A stretch of DNA of 59,452 nucleotides from positions 1 through 59,452 of the forward strand of contig CALXLA010000008.1 in assembly GCA_944389075.1 (NCBI GenBank). Direction: 5' to 3'. The stretch comes from an uncultured Spirochaetaceae bacterium (GTDB lineage: Bacteria > Spirochaetota > Spirochaetia > Sphaerochaetales > Sphaerochaetaceae). The stretch's first letter is position 1; every line of letters begins with the position of its first letter. Shown here in pieces: positions 35,801-43,590 of the stretch. The translations under genes were made by a program, and so were the position numbers. The notes beneath the pieces are model-generated. The model did no database searches. It saw nothing but the letters and a program-made list of their open reading frames with translations, and was not told the DNA's origin.

Positions 35801-36042
35801 TACTCGGAATGATACCTATGGCATTCTTCCCCGGAGAAGGAGCTGAGATGATGCAGCCTATCGCAATCACGTTCGTCGGAGGAATAACGACAGGCGCATT
35901 CCTGACATTGCTTCTATCCCCTGTCCTCTATCTCATATTCAACAAGCGGAGGGAAAAGAGATTCAGCGACCCCGATGCCCTGACAAACCAGCTGCATGAA
36001 TATGATATGAGGAAGCTGAAGCATATAGACTCAATCCTTTGA
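32887..36042 (+). CDS. RND multidrug efflux permease (HAE1/AcrB type)
   Basis: This is the proton-driven inner-membrane pump of the operon, 1051 residues with the standard layout: one N-terminal helix, a large periplasmic loop, six helices, a second loop and five helices. Motifs include VRRPVLMTMAYVLISV, GIGMTVDASIIILENTYSFR in TM4, and GVVVNNGIVLVDCIN in the second half. Of the two TM4 aspartates of AcrB (D407, D408), only the first is kept (VDAS). Substrates cannot be told. Its 3' end overlaps the convergent gene at 36031 by 12 bases. Confidence 0.95.
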   Translation: MTLSELSVRRPVLMTMAYVLISVICIVFLPRLDLALYPSVDYPVISVNISCNDAGPEEIELQVTKVMEDALDSLSNLEEMTSQSREGRSSVTLEFKYGTDLDDAYNDVNAIASRISRFLPDWAESPTIIRYDSMGSGSILRLILTGDRTKDELQYIAENTVQPLIERIDGVAQVNVYGGAPIEFEVQVDPNRLEAYGLSLTSIANAIEARNVQSTGGEITQRGKDFQITTDARYMTLRDISETIIGYAADGNPILVQDVAEVVEETASGGRLNYLNGNEVVTISISNDSESNETTVASDVMAELGNIRAELPPGLDLVIQRDNTELIRNTMSEVASSAVQGVILAAVIIFVFLRNIKSTIIISLSMPICILITLMLMSLTGMSVNAMSMSGLILGIGMTVDASIIILENTYSFRERNERSAIAAILGSENMFTAIVASTLTTICVFLPIIIYKYEIGMIGVMFQDLVITVCISLLSSLFVAVTLVPALSGSILKINTRVQKPLKSKLLKTIDSFMTEAEERMRNGYVHVLSFFLDRKMLLIVILVLLLIISMQRFSSLGISLVPRSSSDDVITAELTLDPGTTQDVTKEYVFEMQKNILSVLPEGSYEEIMTTVGSSNTGSIEIELPPIDEQTYSVTELQDLIRPFLDDRPEADWIFSTSRSLSGQGIDVAVYSESPDVSLAAVEEIMSLLENNVYPVENIRSDLSNGAPKYSIVIDYQKAEDLGVTVSTLTNTVNAALTGITATEISTFTADETYDVVVLIDPDEIQSVDELSSLMIPTDKETMVRLDTIASFELGTAPRTITREDKVRVNHVYATIREGFAASDVQAIVDSVLAEKLVLPEGASIEQRGEMYTFNEYLPTLIMIVCLALFLVYAVMAAQFESLIDPFIIFATIPLLMIGVIWIHIAMGEEFSLFSLVGIIALIGVVVNNGIVLVDCINRLVDQKMPVKQACLQAAYGRLRPILMTTLTTILGMIPMAFFPGEGAEMMQPIAITFVGGITTGAFLTLLLSPVLYLIFNKRREKRFSDPDALTNQLHEYDMRKLKHIDSIL

Positions 36043-36372
36043 GCCAAGGCTCTTTGCATAATCACGGAATGATGAGAGATGATAGACCCTGCTTATCACA
36101 GAATGCTCATCATTCCATGAGAGTCCCTTCTCCTTAACGGCTTTCCTCACAGCTTCCTTTGCCTTGTCCCTGAACTCCTCATCGGATGAGAAGACCACGT
36201 CCCAGAAAAGCTCCCTGTCAAACCGGAACAGGAACAAGGCACCATAGCCTGATGCCTTTATGGTGGAGGCACAGAGGGACGTATTCTCCTCAAGATATTT
36301 CCTATACCCCTGAAGCAGCGCCTTATAGCCAAGGCCTGATATCTCATTCCGCATATCCTGGATCATGGCCAT
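36031..36372 (-). CDS. Small hypothetical protein
   Basis: I do not recognise this 113-residue, mainly helical, charged protein. It has no signal peptide or membrane helix. A central SGYGALFLFRFDRELFWDVVFSSDEEF segment looks like a conserved core. Its ATG shares a base with the stop of the preceding lipoprotein gene (TGATG), so it is translationally coupled and probably functionally linked to it. Its end overlaps the RND gene on the other strand. Confidence 0.6.
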   Translation of the reverse strand: MAMIQDMRNEISGLGYKALLQGYRKYLEENTSLCASTIKASGYGALFLFRFDRELFWDVVFSSDEEFRDKAKEAVRKAVKEKGLSWNDEHSVISRVYHLSSFRDYAKSLGSKD

Positions 36373-36812
36373 CAGATTCCAAGGAACGAAGGATCAAGAA
36401 GCTTTCCATTGAGCCGGAGCTCTGTTATTCCGCTTATCGTATCATCGCTTATATCATCCATATGGCCCTTGATCAGGAGAGACATCGAATCATCCCTTAT
36501 GTCCATTATCATGTTATCCTCTGCCCCGCTGGATTTATCGAGAGCGAACACGCCTGATACAGGAGAGCTTCCAAGCAGTCTGAATGACGAGAACTCAAGA
36601 GTATATGACAGATTTCTCATATCTATGTTCTTATCGAGTGTCGCATCCTCAGGAGACAGCATGCCAGCAGCGACAGCCGCAAAGCCCTTTGTCATTCCCG
36701 CAATCACCTGGACCTTTTCCTCGTCCGTGGGAACTGCGGGAGTCTCTCCGGCTGTTGCACAGCCAGATACGAATAACACTGCCAGTATAATGAAAAGAAG
36801 CTTCTTTGCCAT
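36372..36812 (-). CDS. Predicted lipoprotein, LEA-like/DUF type, function unknown
   Basis: The 146-residue product starts MAKKLLFIILAVLFVSGC, a lipoprotein signal with Cys18 in a good lipobox. The mature part has strands LSYTLEFSSFRLLGSSPVSG and LLIKGHMDDISDDTISGITEL that resemble a small beta-sandwich of the LEA/WHy kind; this is tentative. The start at 36812 is set by the signal peptide and by a promoter whose -10 box ends seven bases before it. There is no Shine-Dalgarno sequence. Confidence 0.7.
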   Translation of the reverse strand: MAKKLLFIILAVLFVSGCATAGETPAVPTDEEKVQVIAGMTKGFAAVAAGMLSPEDATLDKNIDMRNLSYTLEFSSFRLLGSSPVSGVFALDKSSGAEDNMIMDIRDDSMSLLIKGHMDDISDDTISGITELRLNGKLLDPSFLGI

Positions 36813-36819
36813 ATAATCG

Positions 36820-36848
36820 TTTATCCGACAGCAGGCAGTGGCAGTCAA
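36820..36848 (-). promoter_or_regulatory. Promoter of the lipoprotein gene at 36812
   Basis: On the minus strand TTGACT is followed by 17 bp and GATAAA, ending seven bases before the ATG. It lets the last two genes of the cluster be transcribed apart from the his operon. Confidence 0.65.
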
Positions 36849-36864
36849 GCGCCAATCATGGAAA

Positions 36865-37464
36865 TCACACAATTTCTACAGAAAGAAGAGCTGCTATGCA
36901 CATCATCTGCGTGATATCCAGCCTTGCTCCCCTGAGCTCATGGAAATCCTCGGAAAGGGCAATCGACTCTATCGAGGACTCATGCAAATCAATGGCATTC
37001 ATAGAAGTTCCCCTGAAAGACGACCTTGAGAAATCAGAAGAAGAGAATATGCAGCCTGTGCACTTCATCTCATCGAATGCCGAATCTGTAAACGATGACT
37101 GCTCTATCCTCAGCAGACTTGCAGAAGCTGATGAGAAAGAAGAATAGCGGGCGGAAGATCTTACGATTTTGGCATTCTTGATGCGGGAAGATGAGAATAC
37201 AGTTCCGTAAAGCCTGGAGCCGACGATTTCGGAATCCTTTATATATGCCCCTGAGAAATCAGCCCGGGAGAGATCTGAATCGGAGATCGATGAGGACATA
37301 AGGCCGCCTCTGGAAAAAGACGTGCCTTCAAGATCACATGATATGAATGAGCAGTTCCTGAAAATAACTGTTGAGAAATCCATCCCGGATAAGTCCTCAT
37401 CTTCAAAGACAAGGCCATCAGCTTCCCCTTCATCGAGGATGGATTCAATCAATTCGCTGTCCAT
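36865..37464 (-). CDS. Pentapeptide-repeat protein coupled to the his operon
   Basis: The 199-residue cytosolic protein is built of five-residue repeats, such as DLSGMDFSTVIFRNCSF, DLSRADFSGAYIKDSEI and DFSRSSFRGTSM, which predict a right-handed quadrilateral beta helix. Some members mimic DNA and protect gyrase; others have no known role. No quinolone-resistance signature is evident. The start shares a base with the hisIE stop (TGATG), so it is translated from the his mRNA. Confidence 0.85.
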   Translation of the reverse strand: MDSELIESILDEGEADGLVFEDEDLSGMDFSTVIFRNCSFISCDLEGTSFSRGGLMSSSISDSDLSRADFSGAYIKDSEIVGSRLYGTVFSSSRIKNAKIVRSSARYSSFSSASASLLRIEQSSFTDSAFDEMKCTGCIFSSSDFSRSSFRGTSMNAIDLHESSIESIALSEDFHELRGARLDITQMMCIAALLSVEIV

Positions 37465-38072
37465 CAGCGGCTGTGTCTGTCCTTGAGGACATTTATGACC
37501 TCAGCAAGAGCGGTATCTTTCTGTGCGAGGAGCACCAGGAAGTGATAGATGAGATCTGCAGCCTCTCCAAGGAAGAGATCCTTGTCATCATCTTTTGATG
37601 CGATCACGAGCTCGACAGCTTCCTCGCCGACTTTCTGCGCGATCTTGTTCAGGCCGCGGGAGAAAAGATGATTGGTATATGATCCCTCAATAGGATTCGT
37701 CCTTCTGTCACGGATTACTGACTCCAGATAGAAAAGGAACTCCGGCGATGAGATTTCAGAAGGCTGGTTCTCTTCCCCGAAGCATGTATCGGCACCTGTA
37801 TGGCATACAGGACCGGAGGGGATTGCCTTGACAAGAAGCGTGTCACCATCACAGTCCGCAAGAATCTCCCTCACCTGAAGGAAGTTCCCTGAAGTCTCTC
37901 CTTTTGTCCATATCCTGTTTCTCGATCTTGAGAAGAAAGTGACCAGCCCACGGTCAAGAGTAAGCCTGTATGCCTCTTCATTCATATAGCCAAGCATAAG
38001 GACTTTCCTTGTAACAGCATCCTGGACAACCGCAGGAACCAGACCGCCGCCTTTAGCAAAATCAATAGTCAT
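37464..38072 (-). CDS. hisIE: Bifunctional phosphoribosyl-AMP cyclohydrolase/phosphoribosyl-ATP pyrophosphatase
   Basis: This protein carries out steps two and three of histidine synthesis. The 202 residues hold the HisI cyclohydrolase domain, with ADCDGDTLLVKA (metal ligands) and CHTGADTCF, and then the HisE pyrophosphatase helices (KVGEEAVELVIASKDDDKD, EAADLIYHFLVLL) from about residue 115. It lies ten bases after hisF. Confidence 0.96.
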   Translation of the reverse strand: MTIDFAKGGGLVPAVVQDAVTRKVLMLGYMNEEAYRLTLDRGLVTFFSRSRNRIWTKGETSGNFLQVREILADCDGDTLLVKAIPSGPVCHTGADTCFGEENQPSEISSPEFLFYLESVIRDRRTNPIEGSYTNHLFSRGLNKIAQKVGEEAVELVIASKDDDKDLFLGEAADLIYHFLVLLAQKDTALAEVINVLKDRHSR

Positions 38073-38082
38073 TCTCTCCCCC

Positions 38083-38847
38083 TTAGATCCTCATAGGAAT
38101 TCCTTCATCATCAAGATAGGCTTTCAGTTCCGGAATATCTATCTCACGGAAATGGAAGACGGATGCCGCAAGCGCCGCATCGGCTTTGCCATATCGGAAG
38201 ATTTCAAGGAAGTCCTCCTTCGAACCAGCACCTCCTGATGCAATAACAGGAATAACAATATTACTGCTTATAATTGAAGTTAAGTCAACATCAAAGCCAT
38301 TTTTTGTCCCATCAGCATCCATTGATGTGAGGAGAATCTCGCCAGCTCCGAGAGAAGCTGCCTGCTCTGCCCATGAAAGCGCATCGAGTCCTGTACCTGT
38401 CCTCCCGCCATCTATCACGGTCTCGAAGCCAGACGGCATGGCAGGATTCCTCCTGGCATCGAGGGCAAGGACAACGCACTGAGAGCCAAACTGGCTTGCA
38501 AGCTCAGGAATCATCCCGGGATTGCGCACAGCAGCTGAGTTGACCGAGATTTTGTCAGCACCAGCGGAAAGCAGCCTGTCCACATCATCCTTTGTCCTGA
38601 TTCCCCCTCCTACTGTGAATGGAATCGAGATCCTGTCAGCGACATCGCATACCAGCTGGACCATCGTGCCCCTGTTCTCGACAGTAGCGGTTATATCAAG
38701 GAAGACAAGCTCATCCGCGCCATGCTCTGAATAATACGAAGCAAGTTCGACAGCAGAACCGGCATCACGGAGATTGAGGAAATTAACGCCTTTGACAGTA
38801 CGCCCATCCTTGACATCAAGGCACGGTATGATTCTCTTCGTCAGCAT
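38083..38847 (-). CDS. hisF: Imidazole glycerol phosphate synthase, cyclase subunit
   Basis: With HisH it makes imidazole glycerol phosphate and AICAR. The 254-residue TIM barrel has the catalytic Asp in [15 protein letters not shown] and the second in [18 protein letters not shown] and [13 protein letters not shown] are the phosphate-binding loops. It overlaps the hisA end by seven bases. Confidence 0.97.
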   Translation of the reverse strand: MLTKRIIPCLDVKDGRTVKGVNFLNLRDAGSAVELASYYSEHGADELVFLDITATVENRGTMVQLVCDVADRISIPFTVGGGIRTKDDVDRLLSAGADKISVNSAAVRNPGMIPELASQFGSQCVVLALDARRNPAMPSGFETVIDGGRTGTGLDALSWAEQAASLGAGEILLTSMDADGTKNGFDVDLTSIISSNIVIPVIASGGAGSKEDFLEIFRYGKADAALAASVFHFREIDIPELKAYLDDEGIPMRI

Positions 38848-39557
38848 TCTGCCTCCTTAAGCTCTTTCAGCGTGATGTATCCCTCATAAATTGCCTTGCC
38901 GACAATCGCCCCATAGCATCCGATATTCCTCAGCGTCTCAAGATCCTTCCTGGAGGAGACGCCACCGGATGCGATTATCTCGGCAGAAGGAAGACTGTCA
39001 ATGATATCCTTATACAGGTCAACAGATGGTCCTGAGAGCATTCCATCCTGGGCGATATCGGTAACGACAGCCCTCCTGAGGCCACAGGAGACAAAGCGCT
39101 CTATGAACGGGATAAGCGGAATCGATGTAGTCTCAAGCCAGCCCGAGACAGCGACAAGCCCCTTCCTCGAATCTGCGCTGAGGATAATCCTGTCTGGCCA
39201 TCTCTCTGCCCATGAAAGCACTTCCTCAGGGCTTTTCGCCGCAGCAGACCCTACATTCACGGCATCAGCTCCCGCGGAGAAAGCAGCCTCCACATCAGAA
39301 AGCTTCCTTATACCGCCGCCGAAATCGATTATGAGATCCGTTGCGGATGCAATCTCCTCAAGCACATGGAGATTCCTTTCCCCATCGCCCTTTGCCCCAT
39401 CAAGATCGACAAGATGCAAATGGCTGAGACCGGCATCCTGAATCATCTTCGCGAACTCAGCAGGATTGCTGCTATAGCTTTTCGCTGTAGAGTAATCCCC
39501 TTCCGAAAGCCTGACGACAGATCCGTCTATGAGATCAATTGCAGGAATTGCTATCAT
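38841..39557 (-). CDS. hisA: ProFAR isomerase HisA
   Basis: This enzyme performs the Amadori rearrangement of ProFAR. The 238-residue TIM barrel has the catalytic Asp in [19 protein letters not shown] and the second in [25 protein letters not shown] and [14 protein letters not shown] bind the phosphates. It is joined to hisH by ATGA. Confidence 0.97.
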   Translation of the reverse strand: MIAIPAIDLIDGSVVRLSEGDYSTAKSYSSNPAEFAKMIQDAGLSHLHLVDLDGAKGDGERNLHVLEEIASATDLIIDFGGGIRKLSDVEAAFSAGADAVNVGSAAAKSPEEVLSWAERWPDRIILSADSRKGLVAVSGWLETTSIPLIPFIERFVSCGLRRAVVTDIAQDGMLSGPSVDLYKDIIDSLPSAEIIASGGVSSRKDLETLRNIGCYGAIVGKAIYEGYITLKELKEAEC

Positions 39558-40144
39558 AAATCCTCCAGGAAAGCGGAAAGGATCCTCTCGCCAGAGCTCC
39601 CGCTCTTCTCAGGATGGAACTGCGTCCCCATGAAATTGTCTTTAGCCAAAGCGGCAGAGAACTCAATTCCACCATAGCTGCAGGTCGCTGCAGTATTCTG
39701 CGAGAGCGGAACATAGTACGAATGGACGAAGTACATGAAGCTTCCTTCACTTACAGAACCGAAGAGAGGTCCTTTCAGGCCGCTTATCGAATTCCAGCCC
39801 ATATGAGGGACCTTTGAATCTGCGGATGAAGGGAAACGGATGACTCTTTCAGGGAAGATGCCGAGTCCTTCTGTATCACCTTCTTCCGAGAAGGAGCACA
39901 TAAGCTGCATTCCGAGGCATATTCCCAGGAAAGGCTGCGTAAGCGACCTCAGCACATCATCAAGCCCTTTCTCACGGAGAGCCTTCATAGCCTGCGATGC
40001 CTCGCCGACTCCGGGGAATATCACCTTATCCGCACATCTTATCGTATCGGGATCATCTGTCACGATTCCCTCGTATCCAAGTCTGGAAAGGGCTGACAGT
40101 ACGGAACGTATATTGCCTGCACCATATTTCACTACGGCTATCAT
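39554..40144 (-). CDS. hisH: Imidazole glycerol phosphate synthase, glutaminase subunit
   Basis: This class I glutamine amidotransferase supplies ammonia to HisF. In the 196 residues the nucleophile Cys lies in FLGICLGMQLM and the His/Glu pair in TQFHPEKSG. GAGNIRSV and PGVGEASQAM are family motifs. ATGA overlaps link it to hisB and hisA. Confidence 0.97.
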   Translation of the reverse strand: MIAVVKYGAGNIRSVLSALSRLGYEGIVTDDPDTIRCADKVIFPGVGEASQAMKALREKGLDDVLRSLTQPFLGICLGMQLMCSFSEEGDTEGLGIFPERVIRFPSSADSKVPHMGWNSISGLKGPLFGSVSEGSFMYFVHSYYVPLSQNTAATCSYGGIEFSAALAKDNFMGTQFHPEKSGSSGERILSAFLEDL

Positions 40145-41280
40145 AGGACCCCCTTCGTGCTTGAGATACCAGTCTCTCCCGGAATTCTCCTCACAGCCTT
40201 CCTCAGGGCCCTTGCGAATGCTTTGAAAAGCGCCTCCGCCGTATGATGGCTGTCGCCGCCTTCAGTAGCCTCAAGATAGAGATTGCACCTCGCCGCCGAT
40301 GAGAATGAACGGAAGAAATGCCTTATAAGCTCAGTAGGGAAATCCCCGATATAATCATAATCGAAACGGAAACTGCCCATGAATTCAGGACGGCCGGAGA
40401 AATCAATCGCGGCAAGCGCAACAGTATCATCCATCGTCACGACAGCGGAGCCATAGCGCTCAACGCCTCTCTTCTCACCGAGAGCTGAGAGGACAGCCTC
40501 CCCTAGTACAAGCGCCGTATCCTCTACCGTATGATGGAAATCAACGAAAAGATCGCCATCGACGGTACCTGAGATATCACAGCGGGAATGCTTCACTACC
40601 TGATCGAGCATATGGTCAAAGAAGCCTATGCCTGTCTCTATCCTGCCCTTGCCTGTCCCATCGAGATCCGCTTTGAGCCTTATCTTCGTTTCCCTGGTAT
40701 CCCTTGAGATTTCTGCCGTACGATGCGTCTCTATGCCCTTGCATGCGAGGAATGCCGCTATATCAAGCCAGCTTGTGGCATTCAGGGCAATCACAGAACT
40801 GTATTCCTCCGGGATCTCCATCTTCTTATCAGTATACCAGATTCCCTTTGCGCCAAGATTCCTGGCAAGCTCCATATCGGTAAGCCTGTCTCCTATCATG
40901 AAAGAAGAGGCAAGGTCATAGCTTCCATCAAGATAATCCGAAAGCATCGCTATCCCCGGCTTCCTGCCCGGACATCCATCCTCAGGAAGGGAGTAGTCCA
41001 CATTGATATCATCGAATGCGATATCCTCTCCCGCAAGAGTCTCCAGGATTCTCTCCATAGGGCCTGCGAAAGACTCATACGGAAAAGATGGTGTACCGAC
41101 ACCATCCTGATTCGAAACCATGACAAGCTCATAATCAGTCTCTCTGGATATTGCCCTGAGAGCCTCGAAGACATGCGGCTTATATATAATTCTCTCGTAG
41201 CTATCGATCTGGTCTTCGATGACTATCACGCCATCCCTATCGACAAACAGGGCCTTCTTCCTGCATTTTGCTGTATCCAA
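40141..41280 (-). CDS. hisB: Bifunctional histidinol-phosphatase/imidazoleglycerol-phosphate dehydratase
   Basis: The N-terminal HAD phosphatase (about residues 1-170) has ALFVDRDGVIV, VSNQDGVGT, GRKPG and IGDRLTDMELA. The C-terminal dehydratase has GIGFFDHMLDQ, DFHHTVEDTALVLGEA and GDSHHTAEALFKA. The HAD zinc loop, CPHxPxxxCxC in E. coli, reads VDYSLPEDGCPGRKP here, so three of four zinc ligands are lost. No ATG is available; a TTG at 41280, six bases after AGGAGG, is preferred and gives MDTAKCRKKALFVDRDG. The gene overlaps hisC by 44 bases. Confidence 0.93.
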   Translation of the reverse strand: MDTAKCRKKALFVDRDGVIVIEDQIDSYERIIYKPHVFEALRAISRETDYELVMVSNQDGVGTPSFPYESFAGPMERILETLAGEDIAFDDINVDYSLPEDGCPGRKPGIAMLSDYLDGSYDLASSFMIGDRLTDMELARNLGAKGIWYTDKKMEIPEEYSSVIALNATSWLDIAAFLACKGIETHRTAEISRDTRETKIRLKADLDGTGKGRIETGIGFFDHMLDQVVKHSRCDISGTVDGDLFVDFHHTVEDTALVLGEAVLSALGEKRGVERYGSAVVTMDDTVALAAIDFSGRPEFMGSFRFDYDYIGDFPTELIRHFFRSFSSAARCNLYLEATEGGDSHHTAEALFKAFARALRKAVRRIPGETGISSTKGVL

Positions 41281-42313
41281 CAAGCGCCTCCTCAAGCTTC
41301 ATGTTCTCTTCCTCGGATCCGATCGTGATTCTCACTCCTCCTGATAGCAGCGGCTCAGATGAGCGGTTCCTGACAACAATACCGCAGGATGCGAGATAGC
41401 TGCAGAAACGCCCGGGATCATCAACACCTGCGAGTATGAAATTGGCTTCCGATGGAATCACCCATCTTATATACGGCAGGAGAAGAAGAAAGGCACCCAG
41501 CCTCTTCCTTTCCCTGCGGATCTCATCCACAACGGCTTTTTCAGCTTCAATGTTCACAAGTGCGCCGATGGCTGCATCCTGCCCGAGTCTTGAGACATTG
41601 TATGGTGCTTTTGCCTTGTTGAATACCGCAATGATCTCCGGATCTGCCGCCATTATGCCTATTCTCGCACCCGCAAGTCCCCAGGCTTTCGAGAGCGTCC
41701 TCATCACGACAACGCGCTTGTTGCTCTCTATGAGGGAAACCGCTGAACGGAAATCCTCGGAGAAATCCGAATATGCCTCATCGACGACTGTTATACCCTC
41801 ATTGCAATCTGCCAGCTCCGCAATATCATCGAGGCTGTACACTATCCCCGTCGGATTGTTGGGAGAGCAGATGAAGAGGATCTTCAGCTTCCTTTCCGCA
41901 ATTGCCTTAAGCATCCCGGACTTGTCAAGCTGCAGGCTTTCCTGCAAAGGCACGTCAATCACAGCCACATTATTCAGGGATGCCAGGACGCTGTACTCCC
42001 CATATGTGGGCCGCTCGATCATCACGGAATCCTTTCCAGGCTCGCAGAATATGCGGATCAGCATATCTATGATCTCATCGGATCCATTTCCTACTGCTGT
42101 CATCTGATAGGGAATTCCCAGAGTCTTCTCAATCTCCTTCCTGAGCTTCCTGCAGAGAGGGTCAGGGTATCTGTTTATGCCATCATTGCCGCCAAGCCAC
42201 GATTCATTCGCATCAAGATAGATATCCGCATGCCCTGAGAACTCATCGCGTGCGGATGAATAAGGGACCATCTCCCTTATATGCTTGTTCATCAATGTTT
42301 CAATTTCCGTCAC
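41237..42313 (-). CDS. hisC: Histidinol-phosphate aminotransferase
   Basis: This PLP enzyme converts imidazole acetol phosphate to histidinol phosphate. The PLP Lys lies in RTLSKAWGLAGARIG; NPTGIVYS and VVDEAYSDFS are conserved fold I motifs, and VRITIGSEEEN near the end has the substrate Arg. The start may be GTG at 42313 (14-base overlap with hisD, with AGGTGA upstream) or the ATG at 42292; the first is given with modest confidence. Confidence 0.94.
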   Translation of the reverse strand: MTEIETLMNKHIREMVPYSSARDEFSGHADIYLDANESWLGGNDGINRYPDPLCRKLRKEIEKTLGIPYQMTAVGNGSDEIIDMLIRIFCEPGKDSVMIERPTYGEYSVLASLNNVAVIDVPLQESLQLDKSGMLKAIAERKLKILFICSPNNPTGIVYSLDDIAELADCNEGITVVDEAYSDFSEDFRSAVSLIESNKRVVVMRTLSKAWGLAGARIGIMAADPEIIAVFNKAKAPYNVSRLGQDAAIGALVNIEAEKAVVDEIRRERKRLGAFLLLLPYIRWVIPSEANFILAGVDDPGRFCSYLASCGIVVRNRSSEPLLSGGVRITIGSEEENMKLEEALVGYSKMQEEGPVCR

Positions 42314-43586
42314 GGCATCTCACCTTCGCAGCTTCGCTGTGTGCCCAGAGGCCCTCAGCTTCTGCCATAGTCACAATTGTCTTTCCAAGCTTTCTGATTC
42401 CATCCCTGGCAAGCTTCTGCACAGTGATCTTCTTCAGGAATGAGTCAAGCGATACTCCGGAAGAGGAACGGGCCCATCCTGATGTCGGAAGCGTGTGATT
42501 GGTTCCTGATGCATAGTCTCCTGCTGATTCCGGAGACCAGCTACCAAGGAATATGGAACCGGCATTCCTGACTCCTTCAAGAATAGCCTCCGGCTCTCTT
42601 GTGCTTATGATCAGATGCTCAGGGGCATATTCATTTATGATATCGACAAGCATCTCATCACTATACACCGGGAATGCAGCTGAATGGGAAAGCGACGGAA
42701 GCACATACTCAGATCTTCCAAGACGCTTCACGGCCTTCTCCATCTCCTCCTCGATCCTCGCATAGATCCCGTCAGCCTCCATCCTGTCCTCTGCCCTGAT
42801 CGCGAGAATCACCTGGCTGTCCTTCCCATGCTCTGCCTGAGACAGGAGATCGAGCGCGGCGAATTCAGGATCCGTCGAGGAATCAGCCGCCACCATGACC
42901 TCGGAAGGTCCCGCAATCATATCTATAGCCGTATACTTCGAGACAAGTTCCTTGGCCCTAGATACGAACCTGTTGCCAGGGCCGAAGATCTTATCGCGGC
43001 GGACAATGCTCTCAGTGCCGAATGCGAAGGCGGCTATAGCCTGGGCACCACCGACCTTGAGGATCCTGTCAACTCCTGATACCGATGCAGCATAGAGAAT
43101 GGCAGGATTGACCACACCATTCCTGGCAGGAGTCGCAAGCATTATATCGCTGCAGCCAGCAGCCTTTGCGGGAAGCGCAAGCATGAGGACAGTGGAGAAC
43201 AAAGGAGCCGTTCCCCCGGGGATGTAGAGACCTACCCTCTCTATGGGGACGATCTTCCTTGAGCAGACAACGCCCGAGGCTGTCTCAACGCATTCCTCTT
43301 CCGGCATCTGAGCCTCATGGAACGCCAGGATATTCTTCTTTGCCTCAGCTATGGCTTCCTTAAGCTCCGATGGCACCGATGCGGAAGCTTCCCTGATCTC
43401 TTCATCTGTCACGAAAAGCCCATCAGGCCTCCACCCATCAAAACGCTCAGCAAGATTGCGGAGAGCATCATCTCCGCCTGTCCTCACCTCATCGATTATG
43501 GCCTTCACGGCCTCTGCGATATCATCATCATTATCAGCAGGACGCTTCAGAAGCCTGCTGCTATATTCTGAATATGGAAGAAGCAT
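42300..43586 (-). CDS. hisD: Histidinol dehydrogenase
   Basis: This zinc enzyme makes the last two oxidations to histidine. The 428 residues contain GLYIPGGTAPLFSTVLM, VGGAQAIAAFAFGTESI, FGPGNRFVSRAKELV, DMIAGPSEVMV and YAPEHLIIS, all family signatures. It starts four bases after hisG. Confidence 0.97.
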   Translation of the reverse strand: MLLPYSEYSSRLLKRPADNDDDIAEAVKAIIDEVRTGGDDALRNLAERFDGWRPDGLFVTDEEIREASASVPSELKEAIAEAKKNILAFHEAQMPEEECVETASGVVCSRKIVPIERVGLYIPGGTAPLFSTVLMLALPAKAAGCSDIMLATPARNGVVNPAILYAASVSGVDRILKVGGAQAIAAFAFGTESIVRRDKIFGPGNRFVSRAKELVSKYTAIDMIAGPSEVMVAADSSTDPEFAALDLLSQAEHGKDSQVILAIRAEDRMEADGIYARIEEEMEKAVKRLGRSEYVLPSLSHSAAFPVYSDEMLVDIINEYAPEHLIISTREPEAILEGVRNAGSIFLGSWSPESAGDYASGTNHTLPTSGWARSSSGVSLDSFLKKITVQKLARDGIRKLGKTIVTMAEAEGLWAHSEAAKVRCRDGN

Positions 43587-43590
43587 GGCA

